Positions 33,801 through 48,800 of a DNA stretch of 64,000 nucleotides are shown here, in pieces. Made by a program: the position numbers and the translations under genes. The stretch is taken from positions 12,847,216 through 12,911,215 of the forward strand of contig NC_134433.1 of assembly GCF_030867145.1 (NCBI RefSeq), written 5' to 3'. The notes beneath the pieces are model-generated. The model was not told the DNA's origin. It made no database searches and saw nothing but the letters and a program-made list of their open reading frames with translations. The stretch is from Opisthocomus hoazin (taxonomy: Eukaryota; Chordata; Aves; Opisthocomiformes; Opisthocomidae). Every line of letters starts with the position of its first letter. Positions within the stretch are counted from its first letter, which is position 1.

Positions 33801-36800
33801 TTGCTGCAGTATGTTTTCCTGGGTTCTAACTGAAGGAGACGGGGACCGAACATATCCATGACTGCCAGGTCTGCCAGGCTGCTCTGTACCTGCACAACAC
33901 AGAGTGGAGGGGAACAAACAAAAAATATATACAGATCACTCTTACAACAATGCAGAACTATGTATTAATGCCATCTCCTCCACATCCTTCCCCAGTTGCC
34001 TCCACCACTCTAGATGTGACTGTATGTATTAAAGGTTTAAATGGCAGTATTCTGTTTACAATGCTCTAAATGACATGCAAGTTGTGCTAGCGGTAACTGG
34101 GATTCACACCATTGCTATGAGAGAAAGATCAAGCAGCCTGGTACTTGCTGAAGTTGCAATTATGACCAGAACTGACAGGTAATAGAAACCTGTTTAAAGT
34201 GCAGACTAAAACCAAACTGTCTAATATGTTGTTAATAAGCTGCATGTTGCCAACAGTGGCTACAGAAAATGAGCAGTTAGTCTACAAGACAACTGATCCA
34301 AATGTAGCAACGCGCACTCACCTGGTCGAAGATAAAGTTCAGCAGGGACTGAAGCTATTCTCTCCCTCTCTCGTTCTCGTTCTCTTTCCCGCTCTCGCTC
34401 ACGTTCCCTCTCCCTTTCCCGTTCCTTCTCCCTCTCCCTTTCCCGCTCCCTTTCAGCACTTGCAGCTGCAGAAGCTGCCAGGTGTGTAGGGTGTCCTGGA
34501 AGGTCCACAAGGTAAAATGAAGTAGCAAAAAGAGATACTTGAGATAAACATAATGTGATGTAAACACTTGCCAATATATTCTGTCATCCACTTACAGAAG
34601 AATTTCCCAAATACATTTTCATTCCACTCAAGACTATCCACTTATCTAGGAAGACAAAAGCTTAACATACAGTGACAGTGGAAGGCTCAACAGCTTTTTA
34701 CTAAAGTGGTTTCTATGCAGTCAGAAACTAGACAGCTTACAGACCCAAATTCCACCCTTCAACACATGTAATACGAGGTTAGTGAAATCGTAATCAACGA
34801 CTACAAAGACCTGACAGAATGAAGCAAATTCTGAATTTGTCAGCGCTCCTTCAGCTGCTAATGTAACTATAAAGGATATAATTAAGAAAACCTTTGCTAT
34901 CCAAGTGAGAAGTGCATGCAAAAAGCATCACCTGAGAAAACATCAAAACATGACATTAATGAAAGCTAAACAAAGATGTCCATTTTCTCAGCATGTGAGA
35001 TGATTAGAGGCATCACCAAATCATAAGAGCTCTTACCTGGTGACAGTGAAGCAGGATTGTAAGGCCTGGGAGGGAAGGTAAGCTGGGTACCGGGGATATA
35101 TGTGATTCTCTCCATGGGTGGGGTGCTTGTTCCTCCAGGATGAGGCACTAAGATTGTGGGAGCCATATTGTTCAGGTCAATAATTCCTGTTAGATGACGA
35201 CACACGTAAGAATGGCTGTTCAAGGATAGACCAATGATCCACACATTATATATTCTGTTAATTGATAATGGTCAGCAGTGAACGTTTAATGGAAAAAAGA
35301 TAAGACTAAGGCAAGTGCAAAACTATATTCCAGCTGATTAGACTCTCTTAGATCTGGCAATCAGCAATTTTGGAACACGCCAAGTCAGAATTTTCATTTC
35401 TAGCACTCCCTTAACTGCCCTTTGGAAAAATACACTTCACCTCTACTCAATAATGCCATCTTTTAGCAAAATGGTATTACCCAACATTAGTCAGTCCCTT
35501 TTCATAAAATGAAACGAAATGTTGAAATGCACAGGTCCAACTGGAACACCAACATAACCTCTCCTGCTACAAAAACCACTTATCCTTTCTTTTCGAACCA
35601 GTTAAACCACTATAAGATCTTCTATCTTATCCCTGAGATAATTAGTCCTATCAGCCTAATTCCCTCACATTTGCTATCTTCCATTCTACCAATAACTACC
35701 AAAACTGATTTAATCGATAGACAGATTCTCATATCCAGTAACTGAGCTGGTAGACTGACTATTTCCTGTTAAGTTTGTAACTCCTGGGAGGATGCCATGT
35801 AACCCCAAGGATTCATAACTATTCATTTTACTATTTTGTTCCAAGACTTTGCTCAGCATTTCAACGTGAAAGAGTTCTTCAAACTCACGTCCCATAAAGA
35901 AAATCTCCATCACAGAAATACAGATCTCTCCACAGGGAACAGTTGCAAATAAGTTGCTTTGCTTTTTTGTAATGGCCTTATCTTCTAAAGCATTACTTCT
36001 GAGTTTTGATGATTTATCAGTTCCTACAGTTTCTCTGCCATGTTTCTCGCTTCTGGTGTATCTGAAGTTGTTAGTAGTTTATTTGGTTTTAAAAATCATT
36101 CCTCAATTTTTTTAGCTTTTATGGTCTTCTATTTAACTTCTCAAGATTGCCATTTTCTTTCTTCGAGGAGTTACACTTTTGCAAGATGTCTTTTTACTTT
36201 CAGTAGCTCCTTCCTGCTGCTGTTCAATGTCCAGACTGATATAGGCTTTTCCCCACCCTGTGACAGGTCACCCACATTTGCTAACTCTCTAACATAACAT
36301 CTTTAAACAATCACCATGTTTTTCACAAACCTTACGCTTTTAGATGTTGGTTTTATTTTCATTTTGAGGAAGCTCTCATTTTGATATAATTCTCTTCTCT
36401 GAAGTTTGAAGATGAGTTAAATATGTTTCTGAATATCAATTTAAACTAGCATAAAACAGTCCAGCTTCTTGAACACCAGTAGGTCTTACAGCCTTCCCTT
36501 TAACAATATTGATTACATACTGTTTTCCTTTATATCCACAGTTAGGTGTATGACAACTCATTTGTGAATACATCTGTACATACGCGCTCGTACACATGCA
36601 TCCACCCATCCATCCAAACACATCTATTTGTAAGCAGCAACAAAACAAACCAATCAACCAAACCACACCACATATCCAAAACGCACTTTAAACAACATCA
36701 GACAAAACACAGGCATACCTCTTGCTCCTGCATATGGGAGAGCTAACGTTTGCTCTCTAGGAGATAATCCCCTCGTTACATCAGGACGTAAATTGACTTG

Positions 36801-39800
36801 CATCTGCTGTGAGGTAATGTAGTCATTTAGGATTGTCTGTCGTGTATTCTCCATTGCATAAAGCTGATACTGACTTGGGTAGCCTGGGGTGGGTGAGAGC
36901 TGCCTTTGGAACAGGTAAGCAGCAGCAGCTGAGGGTGAAGGAGGGGAAAAAAAAGATTTAGAGTGATAGTTAATGAAAGTTGCAGATGTTTATATAGCTT
37001 CAATGAGAAGTGCTATCAATTCTCTCTAGACAGTAACTAATGAATTAAAATAACATTTTAATACTGATGTTTTATTGAATTTATGTACTGTATGCAGAGT
37101 ATGCAGACAGAAAAAGCTAAATAATCCAGATTGGAGATACGCATTAGAGAAAAGACTTGATTAAAAATACAAATCCTGAAGTTCTGAAGATGTAAAGGGC
37201 TGAAATACCTAAAGACGGTTAAAATACCTCACAGAAGTGGACTGATGGATAGGTTAAAAGAAGTCTACCATATTTAATATCACCGAGGATAACCTCATAA
37301 TCCCTCAGTAAGAATGAATCACAGTCCTGATTACACTTTAATATAGCATCCTCCACATCCTTCTTTGCATAGCTTTCCTGGAAGCTTTTTATATATTTCA
37401 CAAATTCTTCTTTAAAAATACGGTCTGAACTTTCATAACAAAACAGAAGCAACCTAACAGCTTCTAAAAGAGAGTTACATTATTACACAATAATATTTTA
37501 ATAAGTTTCTTGGTTAGATACTAAGCCTCCCACTAAACTGAAATCAGATCACAACAGTGTATATATATAACCTCTTCTAAATTTTATCTAGCCATTGATA
37601 ATTGCTTTTTAAAGGTACTTTTTCTGTGCAAAGTATACAAAATTTCTAAAACCAAAAAACACAACACAAACATATTTACCAGGATCCAGAGCCCTGTGAA
37701 ATGGCATAGCAGGATCTAAATGAGGAGGGAGGTGACTCCTGTAGACTTCAGGTGTTGCTCCCCTGTGATGAGGGTCAAAAGGACTGTGAGTCACTACAGG
37801 ATCAACCCCCGGGACTGGAGATTTTGCTGGCACGCTCTCCCTCTGTGTCGGAGTAAGGGTGTTTTTCCTTTCATGATTTGCTGGCTTCCCAGACGATATT
37901 CCACCTAAAAACAATGAAAACCCTAAATTGATAAAATGCATATTTTTCAAGAGAAAATTCAGCTGTAAGTATACAGTGGCTCCCAAGCAACGTTCTAGAG
38001 GATCTGCAGCCTGATACAATAAATCACAGAGAATATTTTATATCACAAACTATTTCTGGTGAAAAATCTAAATCCCAAGACTGCTTGCACTTCACCATAT
38101 TATCTTCCTCATCTAGATACTTCTATCATTCAGGAATAGCCTCTGCCCTCAAAACAGTACCCTTGCAGACAACACTTTCAGGGTGATCCACAATCAAATG
38201 CAATTTGGAACTGAATTGCCTTCCCACCTCCATGTTATAGTACAGGAGACTTATTTCTTATTTCAATTATCAGCTTACAGCCTTCTAAAATTCCTTCTCG
38301 CCACCCTCCAAACTGACAGAAGCCATCAGAATAAAAAAAGTAGGATATCTAGAGAAGCCAGTTTAAAAGTAAGTTTAGAATTAAATTATTAAAACTTCTT
38401 GTCTTACTCTGAATAGGAATAACATACCCTCACTAACTCTATTCATCATAGGTGAACTCCTGGACATTGGACTCTGATAGTTCACAGGTGTCCTCCGAGC
38501 ATTGGTATCATCATAAATCCCAGGGCTCAGCTGTGATTTGGGAGTTTCATGAAGAGTTGACCTGAGAACAGAGGGACCAGAGCTGACTACTGATGTGTGA
38601 CGGGAACGTACTGCATCCCCGGTCTTCACATCTTCATATTTTCCTCGCTCCACCACCTTCACGTTTTCTGGCACCATTTCCAGCTGAGGCATTCCACGGG
38701 GTAGCTTGCTTGGTCCAGTGATTAAAGATTTTACATTGTGTTTGATGGCAGACTGGCCAGAGTTGCTTTCATATTTTATGGGTGTGCCCTGAAAAGGAGA
38801 AAAATATCAGGTAAGATTATCCTGCCCATGTTTCACTGATGCTAAAAAACTCAAATTGATGATACCGTAGTTCATTGCTTCTATCACATCAGCACAGAAT
38901 ACAACTGGATCTTAGTGACTGTTACTTGTCAGTTCTCTCACGTTTTCTTGCGTGTTCCCTACAGGTGAAGTGTCAGGATTTTTCTAATACAGAGAAAATA
39001 TTTTTAAGCTTTGTAAGTTGGTAGCTTTCTTACAGCAAAATGACACCCCCCCACTTGTCATTATTCAAATATCCTGAACTGATTTCACTACTGAGTCTGT
39101 AAGCAAGTGTGTGAGTCCAGTACTGCTGTTTACATTTACCTGAGATATGGAGCCTTCTATGATTGGCCTGGTCGTCTGCACCATTTCAGGAGTCTTGCGA
39201 CTCTCCTGGCTTAACAGGTCCTGTCTTGGGATTTCATGGATAGAACGACCCATTTCTTTTATAGTAGTGACTCCATCATATGGTTTCCCCTTAGTAATGG
39301 CTCCTTCAAATGTCCTTATGGGAGGTGACTCTCTCTTTATCTGTTTAGGGTATTTCAACCCTTCTTCAAAACTTTCAGCTGTTGCTCTTGGTGTGCCTTT
39401 TATAGGAAGAAAGAGTCACATTACCGGTATTTATAAGTCTCTTTTTTCATAAATAGAGTAACTAACTCCATGTCATAATATTGGAGCTTCATTTTTCTAT
39501 AGTCTATGATAATATATTCTGAAGACTAAAAATTCACCACAAATAATACCAAAGAAGTACTCAATACATTACTGAAAGCATCACAAGTTATTTCAGATGC
39601 TGAAATAAAGGAAGTAGCATACATCTTCAGAGGTCTGGGGAATTGCTAGCGTTCATTACAAAAAAGTGCTAATTACCAAGTATTCACATTTAAAACAGTC
39701 TGCTTTCCAAAAAGAAATAAAATGCTATGTTCACACACTAGCTTTGTACACAGCATATCAGAAAGCTGCTGATTTATGCTCTGAAAACTTCATAAAATAA

Positions 39801-42800
39801 GCTCCACCTTTAACACAGCTACCATTGTTAAGAACAGTTTTACGGTTCAGAAATCCAGATTTCTGAGGATGTAATTAATGCTTGCCTTCTAAACTTGCAA
39901 TATTTTACCTTGCATTATAGAGCCAGACAATACTGTTCTTTCTTTTAGTTCAGCATGTGGGCTACCTCTAGGCAGTGCACGGCATATTAAACCTAAAATT
40001 AAAATGAACATAATTTAGAGAATTAAACAAGTGTTCAAAAAAAACCCAAAACCAAACAACAAAAATCCTCCTCCTTTTACATACATGACAGATATCATCT
40101 CTAACACAGTAATGCCCAGAGGGCTTGCCCTCCGTATGCTAAGCACTGCATCAACACGTTATAAACACCATCCTGCCCTAAAAAAAAAACCCAACAAACC
40201 AAAACCAAGTATCTTTGAAGTCAAGTACTCATGCTATTACATTGTTGCAGGTTTTAACATATTTAGAAAACAAAGTATTTTTCATAATTAAATTTAATTC
40301 TTGTCCCCAAACCAGTCACTGCTTCTGTTACACTCCACTTCAGTTTCCTTACCCAGTAAATAAAAGTGTTCATGATGGGAAGTGGAGCAAAAAGAAAAAA
40401 ATACCCCCAAAATATACCTCAGCATCCTCTAAATTAATCAAAGTTCATATTGAATCATCTGGGAAGAGTCGAAATTACTGTTCCTACAACAGGAATCTAA
40501 ATCAACCCCACAAAAACCTCACAATTTTCCACAGTTTGAGGACAGAAAACACGTCAGTGATGAGATACAGCTTAAAAGTATCAGAGCAGCATCTCATATG
40601 CCAGAAGATGCGCCAAATGCAGCAACGTAAAGGCAACACTGAACTTCTACACACAGCCTAGAAACCTCTTATTCACGTTGTTCCATCTGATGAAAATGTA
40701 CACAAAACAGTCTTGAAGGGCTACCCAAAGATGGGACGAAATGCACTGAAAGAGTAAGACTCCAGAGTTTAGGCATGAAATATTTTCATTTGTATTTTAT
40801 AAATATTGCGTTTGTATTTTTAAAAAACAATCAGAAAACTTATATAATGGCCTGACTTGACCTTTGCAGTCTTAGTTTGATTACAGTTTATTAAATAAAT
40901 AAAAAAACTAGACATGCCCTGACGCAGGATACAGCAACTGCGCCAGTCCTCTGCTTGGCATAACTGAAGTGGTTTATTGCAGGAATACAAAAAGGTCATG
41001 CCAATGAGGCACCGAGTTACGACGCCATGCGGCCAAGACCAGTATTTAACTGAATGGGCGTGTCCATGGAGCCCACCCTGCCATGACTCAGTGTGGTTTG
41101 AGCTCTGCGACAACCCCTGGGACTGTGAAGGGTCAGTTACAGATGTCAGATCTACTGAGAGGAGCAAGTGCTGGCTGAACTACTGCCAATTATGGTAACA
41201 CAGCAGCAAAACAAAAACTAGTATCTACTCCAGTTATACTCCCATAATTGTAGTGGCTGTTGCATGGATTTGGTTAATAGTGTAATATTTAAATCTAATT
41301 TCGCTTTTAGTCTGCTCCATAAAATAACTCTAAATACACTTACATCAGTGCGTACAGTTTAGATAAAACACAAAACACCTTGGAAGCAGCTGTTTTTACC
41401 TTCCAGTGGTGCCGACACTGGAGACTCCCGCATTGACATTCCTTGCTTTATATTTCCTTCCATTGTATCATAGCTTCTCTTTAAACCAATTTCATGAGCA
41501 GTTCTTGGACTCCTTGTTCCTTCACGAACATTTTTAATAGCTGGCAAAATTTACAATACCGTGGTTAGTAAACGCAGAGAGTAAAAAGACACATGAGCAT
41601 TACATTTCATGAGACCACAGGTCATTAATACTTTAACAACACAACTTCAATATAGTATTTAACATTAATTCTCAACCTTAGAAAGATCTTTTATGGTTTA
41701 TTAAAAAATTTACTTGTTCAAACAGTTACTCATTTATTAGCATTTCAAGGGAAGTTCAAAGTCAAATGATACATTTCTTTTGATTTTAATACAGATAATT
41801 TTAAACTTGATTGTTTAACCTTTCAAAACAATAATCACAGAATGTTCGGGGTTGGAAGGGACCTCTGTGGGTCATCTAGTCCAACTCCCTGCCGAAGCAA
41901 TATTCCATGACAAATTGGAAATAAATGGCACAGAAATTAAATAATTTATCTATATTTTAAAATAGACAGTACAGGAGACTCTTCAGAACACAGGCACAAT
42001 TTCTGCATCACTTTAATACTCATACCCTCAAAACCATAGGCAGGTCAATACTTCTCCCAGATGGCACCCCAGTGAATGAGGTTTACACCTGCCCACTCTA
42101 AAGCAGATACACTTCAGCTATGGATTATAAAGCAGAACCTGCTGCAGCCTTGACCTTGATCAAGTAGATTATACAAATACTCACTATCATAAGATAAAAT
42201 ATGTCCACTTTTGCCTTCATAAATAACATGGCCTTTGGCTGAAGCTTCCTCTCGGCACTTTTCTGGGCTGCTGTCTTCTGTAGCTAGCCGGGTGATAGTT
42301 CCCTTCAATAACGCATCAGCTGCTATGCCAGACTGGGACAGAGCTGGTGTACCCTGCATTTAAATCAATCATAAATAATTCAGAACATGTGTATTTAAGA
42401 GAACAGGAAGCAGTGAAGGGGACATTTTTGAGATCTAGAAAACAAATTACTTTATCAAGCAGTGTAGCTTAAACTTCTGCCTCTATTATCAGACATTTAA
42501 CCTCAATATTAGTAAGATTACTTGTAGGCAACTCACTACCTTGTCAAAAATTATAGAAATAAGAATAGGGAGTAAAATATTACAAAACTATTTCAGGACC
42601 TAGAACATTTACCCTATAATACCACTTTGGGGGAAGACAGCATATACTATATACTTCCAGGGCCATTAGGTTTTATTTCTATCCAAAGTAACGAAACCTA
42701 CCCTCCCCAGAAAAGAAATTGTTCTGATTGCTCTCTGTAACTAGAGATCCCAACTCAACCAAAACAGCAGCATTTAAAAAATGATGAGACAAAAGGGCTT

Positions 42801-45800
42801 AATTTACCTTTATGGTTTTAAATAGCATCTGCGCAAGACCAATTACAGTTGATTTTAGTATTTCAACTTGAGTGTGGTGCTATTTTCATGGAAGTTGCTA
42901 ATAAGCTTTCAGTTAGGTATACCAAAGGCTCTGGTGGTTTTATTTAAAAATTTTGAAGACTCATATACACAAAGATGAAATTATGGTAATGCTGACCAGC
43001 AATAGTGGGATTTCACCACCTTGATTGTATTAAAATTTCTTTTTTTGAGGCAGTTCCTACTCTGTGATATTAATTTACTTTTCCAGACATGCAAATACAT
43101 TCACTGTGATAGTTTAAACATGCTGTTTTGCTACAGCCTTCTCAGTAAGCAGAAAAATACCTGAGTTATGGAGCCTCTCAAAGAAGGAATGGTCTCAACA
43201 GAAACTTTATTGGTTGGAGTTCCTCGTGTTATACTTCCCTCCTGTATTGTTGTGGTACCTGATTTGAAATAATAAGACATCCTGATAAATAAGAGAATAA
43301 AAAATGTAGCTACTCTATTTGAAATAATTAAAAACTCTAGTGAGAACTGTTAGTTTACACTCAGATACAGTGAAAATTTCAGTTTAACAGCATGCATTTG
43401 AGGCAGTTAAAACTATTTCCTCTTTGAACATAGTCTTTTAAAGAATAAAAGACTTCTACAGCATATGAAACCACTAATCCATAGTATTTAGTTTCTTTTC
43501 TTTCGATGTATTTGAACATTTTACATGTATTGCTCTGCAGAGTAGAGCATACTCTAGTGAATAACTTAATTTTGAAATTGGCATGCCTTGAAACAAATGT
43601 TTTTAAACGAGACACGCAGACAGGAGGAGCTAGCTACAAATTCTCTCCGTTTCCTCAGGCTCTGACGAAGTTTCTTAATCTGTATGACTTTCTTTACCTC
43701 GAACCACGCTTTCATGTTGTGCCCTGACCAGGAGTCCCTCAGGCTGGGAATTCTGACTTCTCGGAGAAAATTCTTCTTGTTTGATATAGGGCAGGGAAGC
43801 TATTCAAAAGAAGAAAAAGGTTGGGGTTTTTTTTGTTTAATTATGAGTTATTAAATAGTCTATATAAAACATATGTCAGCTTTTCTTTTCTTACCAGATT
43901 TGGCTGACTCCTGCTGCCTTGGCAGCCCAAGAGATATAGAACCCACTGATGGCTTTGCAGTCTCTTGGGTGTAGGAAGCTTGACTATGGGATGTTAAGTA
44001 AGTGCCAGGTGTTCCCTGAAGTAATGAATATATTATATGTTAATTCTCGTTTCTGGAATGAAGATTCACATCTATGTTTAAAAGAGAATACTAACACGAC
44101 TATGCTCCTATCTTAAAACACTACAGTACACCACTGCAAAGTATCAAAGTGCAGAACACCCGGAGTGTCCTGTCGCTATTAGTTTGGAGATGCAGTTCAC
44201 TTAAACTGGACATCCTCAGCCATGCTACTAAATGTAAATAACTGCAACATGTTCCATTTTATAAGGCACCTGCAATTCCTGGATTTTTAGTGGTGGCATG
44301 TATAGATCTTAAGTCTTAATGCTGTGCTCACATAACCGAGCACAAGATGTTGAAGATTGGTGAAAGGGAAAAAAATTGATGCAAGCACAGGTTTTCAAAT
44401 AATAATTCTCTTACTTGTGAGATTGAGCCTCCCATGATGAAGGAAGGCTTTTCTGACGGCACACTTGTCTTGGAGGATGGAATGAGAGGTGGTGGTGGTC
44501 TGGTGGGTCTGGTTGTTGGAAGGCGGACTCCTTCCGGTATATTTGCTATTACTTGGTGAGGTGCTGGCTGGAGAACTTGGGGGAAAATTGTACATGAAAC
44601 ATTACGGTCTTTTTCAGCTCTGCTTGTTGTTAGAGAGACAAGAAAATCAGGAATAGCGCAGTTCATCTGAATCGCTGATGAGAATTCCCTCACAATATCC
44701 AAAAGCTATATAGCTATATTTACAACTCTGAAATTCACTATGTCCACATGTATGTTATGCATAGAAACTGACAGGAGAATATTTAACCTTAGATCAACAA
44801 GAAACGGCAAAAGCTGCACTGTAGAACTGCAGACTCTGAAAACTAAGCTTTAAAAATAATAGCCCAGGGTACATTCAAGTTTTCTGTGTTTTCCTGTTTT
44901 TAAAGAAATTCCTTATTCTTTAAAAGGAATGCAGCTGAGTCGAGTACAATCTAAGCTTCCCTGATTTTGTCTTTTCTTAGCATGACATCATACTCTGAAG
45001 AGAAACGCAATAATCCAAGTTTCAGAATTAAGATTTGTCAGGTATTTCACCATTTCATAAACCATTCTGACTATAACATTAAGCAATTAGTCAGAAACTA
45101 ATGTCAAGGATAGAAGCAGCTTTCTCTTTTCCCCAACTCCCCCCTTCACAAGAAAGGCCACCCATAAACATGACAGTACTTGTGTTAAGCTGAAAAACTC
45201 TTGATGGCTTTGTCCCTATGCTGATCTAACACTTTTCAGATCATCCTGTTTGCTTCATAAAATACACCTTACACAGCTGATGCAGCAATAAAGAACAAAA
45301 AAACAGCCTCACTGGAGCTAGGAAAATACCGAGCATCTATTCACATGCACACAAAGCAAACAACCTATTATCTGCTTTTGTTAATTCAGAAAGTGTTTAG
45401 AGAGGAATTTGATACTACATTAAGTCACAAAAGTGCAGCTTCCAAAGGAAGAATACATATCGCTATCATACATAACAAAATATTTACCTGGTGGGACACT
45501 ATAGCGAGCTGCATTCATATCAGGCTGGGGAGAGGCTTTATTGACTTCTCTTGGAGATAGCCTGTATGGTGACGCCGACCTTGCTGCTGTGTTTTGCACT
45601 TGTGCTTCCTGTTCTATCGCTCTCTTGACCTCAGCATAAGGCATATAGGCCACCGGTTTTCCTGTGAAGGTTAAAGTTGTCAGAGAGAAAAGAACCCTGA
45701 AAAAACTTGAAGTATAAAAGCGATAGTTAATTATCAGTACACTAAACATTCATTCTTAAATGAGGCAGCAGTGTAAGAGGCATACAAAAAACGCAGGGTT

Positions 45801-48800
45801 ATTTCCAGGACAGATGTGAAAATGCCTACCTTCCCACTCAATATTAGGGCTCTTGGAAGTGCCACAAGGGCTTACAGCACTTCGATACTCCATATCCAGC
45901 TGCTCTTGCCTCTGGCGCTGCTCCTCCAGCAGCGCTGACTCGTGCATTGCTTTAATGTGCCGTTGATACAGCGCATAACCACTCACTGGTGTTCCAACAG
46001 GAACAGCACAGGGACTGCAAGAAACCTACAAGAAGAGTAAGGTATTAATATCAGGTACGTTAATACAGGTACTTACTAAAGTAAACACCTTGCTCAAAGC
46101 CTCCACTGCAGTGGCTGTAGTCCATGTACAAGTGTTTCAAATAGTCCACACCTGTTTTTAAGCTATTACTTGTGTAATTTTTTGTACTTAACTTACTTTT
46201 CCCCTCAAAAGTATAACAAAGCAAATTGTGTATTTTTTCATTTGTTTCAAATTTTTTTTCCGCTTTTGTCTTACGACTAGTTTTAAGGACAACAGATACT
46301 CATCCAAATGTCACTTAAAACACCCCATACCATAGGTGGTATGACAGCAGCTCGGTGGTGAAGTTGTTGCAGGTCCATCTGCCCTTGCTTTATTGTGGAT
46401 GATACCAGTATTGACCCAGTGGGATTTAACAGTGAGGGCTTTGACTCCCTGCTGAAGATACTGGAAAAGGAGATAGAAGGAAGGGAAAAATATCACCAAA
46501 AAGGCCAAGATTAAACATTTAAATAAATTTACAGGCGAAAGTATGCCTCTCAACTTCAAAAAAAGAGTTTAACACACTGGACAAGTAGATGAAAAACCAG
46601 CATCATGTCATGTTTTGTCTCAGAGCACATCTGGTAGAACAGGCAACAAATGCTGCTGTATTTTCATAATATAGAGAAATTCCAAAAGAATTGTTCAGAA
46701 TCTCCAATACCAGAAATTTACATATATTGTTTCTATATGCATGGTACTGCAAGAACGCAACCTTCTTTACAGAGAATGCTTTCAAAAAAACAGATAGGAA
46801 ACATTAGATGTATTTAGTCCACGAGGGAAAAAATAAACAGCAGTATAAACAGACTACTTTCACATGGAGGGCTAATGCATTTGTGAAGTGGAAAGACGAT
46901 GTCTGACGAGGCAAGAAAGTGCAGAAACGCTGTCAACTGCACTCTTCCAAAGAGCACATAGGGAACCAAGGATACTGGATACTTTTGACATTTACCATCT
47001 ATGCTTGGCACTGCACACATACTAAGACCACTGGGAGGGAGCTGGCATTGGCTCCGATGCTACGCTATAGTTACTAACGAATCGCACCAGCAGAATGCTT
47101 AAAAAAGACTTCAAATATCATCAGTGGTGTCAGCCATTCCTCAAAGGATAAAATGGTTCCAAACACATGCAGTGTTGTCCATTTAAAGCCCTATATACTC
47201 ATGTGGGTTATCCACAGCGTTCAGGGCCAAGTTCCCAGGAACTAGGAAGTTTGCATGAAGACATTGTACATGTCTTCCATTTTCCATGTACAGGTCATCC
47301 ATTTCTCAGGGCACTTGCCTGTTAATTTACGGACACTGGCTAATAAGAGTGAGAAATACTTCCACTACTCTATTATTAATAGCCTTCAAGAGATTCAGTT
47401 CTACTGAGTGATGTAACATGGCTCAATGACAGTAGTTGACTACAGGACTCAAGAGATTATACAAGCAAATAAATGTGAAATGCTAAAAGGTAATGAAAAA
47501 AATCGTATTTTATGCCCCTAGATTATTTTTCTTTAAAGTCAGTTTCATCTCCTTCTAAAAGATCTGTTCAGGCTGTTTTCCCTGTCAAATTCAAGGAGTT
47601 TTGGATGCGTTCTACTAAACTGAGTTTGTGATAGCAAGAATCGATTAAAACAACTCCATCCCCAAATTTTTGGATCTACATTCAAACAGTTTTTCACTAA
47701 AGGGAATAGAGAGCCCATGTACTTTTGCACACTAACCAATCACACTATAAAAAATATTCCAAATCTACTTCTGAATGTGTAGGTTTGTTAGTAAGTATTG
47801 TGTAACAGCAACAAACTAACAAAACCAAACCAAAACAAAGAAGTTTAGTACAGATCCAGTTACACAATCAATGTTGAGTTTCTTAGTGGATAGATCGGGG
47901 CATTTACAGAATTCCCCACATTATTTACTTCATTTTTTTAGTTGGTCACCAATTTTTAAATATCTGTGTATCAGAAAATCCTGCAGCAGCAAGATCTTCC
48001 CCTCCCCACCAGAAGTACCACACAGCCATTTATCATGGAAACTCATGCCAGGAGCATCTTGAATTTCTTTTCTTGCTTTGGCACATTTTCATTGTTTCAG
48101 TAAGCTGCTGTCAGATAAGTGTTTAACACAATTCCCATTCTCTGAACGGATCCCAAATGGCTTGATTTCTCTCATTCTCTAGCTTTCCAGGTAGTTGTGC
48201 TAGTTTCCTACCTACCTAGTCAGTCCATCACTATGGAATTTTCCCTTACTCTGCCTTAGAAGACCCTTCTTTTGGCTTTTCATCAAAATTTTAAATCAAC
48301 ACTTCCCCCTGTTGCATTTTCAGCAAAGACTCTTTAGAAGTTCTTTCCCTGGTAGAAACTCATAACAAAAATGTCACTACTGATTACACTTTTTGGATCA
48401 CTGTTTAAAAAGTGGTTTTGCTGAACAACTTCTTAAAGATGGTAATATTTGAATAATAAACAATTAAACTCACCCTTGTCTGTCAGGTTCTCCATCAACT
48501 TCCTCATCAGCACTACAGGTGGCACTTGAATCATTATCTGAATGGGATTCTTGTCTTGCTGTATTAACTTGTTGTGACAGACTATAGTCCATTTCCTCTG
48601 GTTCTGACTTTTCCTTGGGTTTCTCCACATCTCTCTCTTTGGTATCACTCTCTATTTTCACTTGGATATTCTCTGGTAGCCTCATTTCAGTCTCTACAGG
48701 TTCTACTTTGGTGTGCACTGGAAGAGTAATCACAGGCTTAGCTTCAACTGGATGGCTTCTACTGTCAACCTCCATAGGCTCTTCTGCTTCATTATTTATT

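Noticed and set aside
34340..34470. Non-coding pyrimidine microsatellite
   Set aside because: It is the coding Glu-Arg tract of an NCOR1 exon with correct splice sites and phase.
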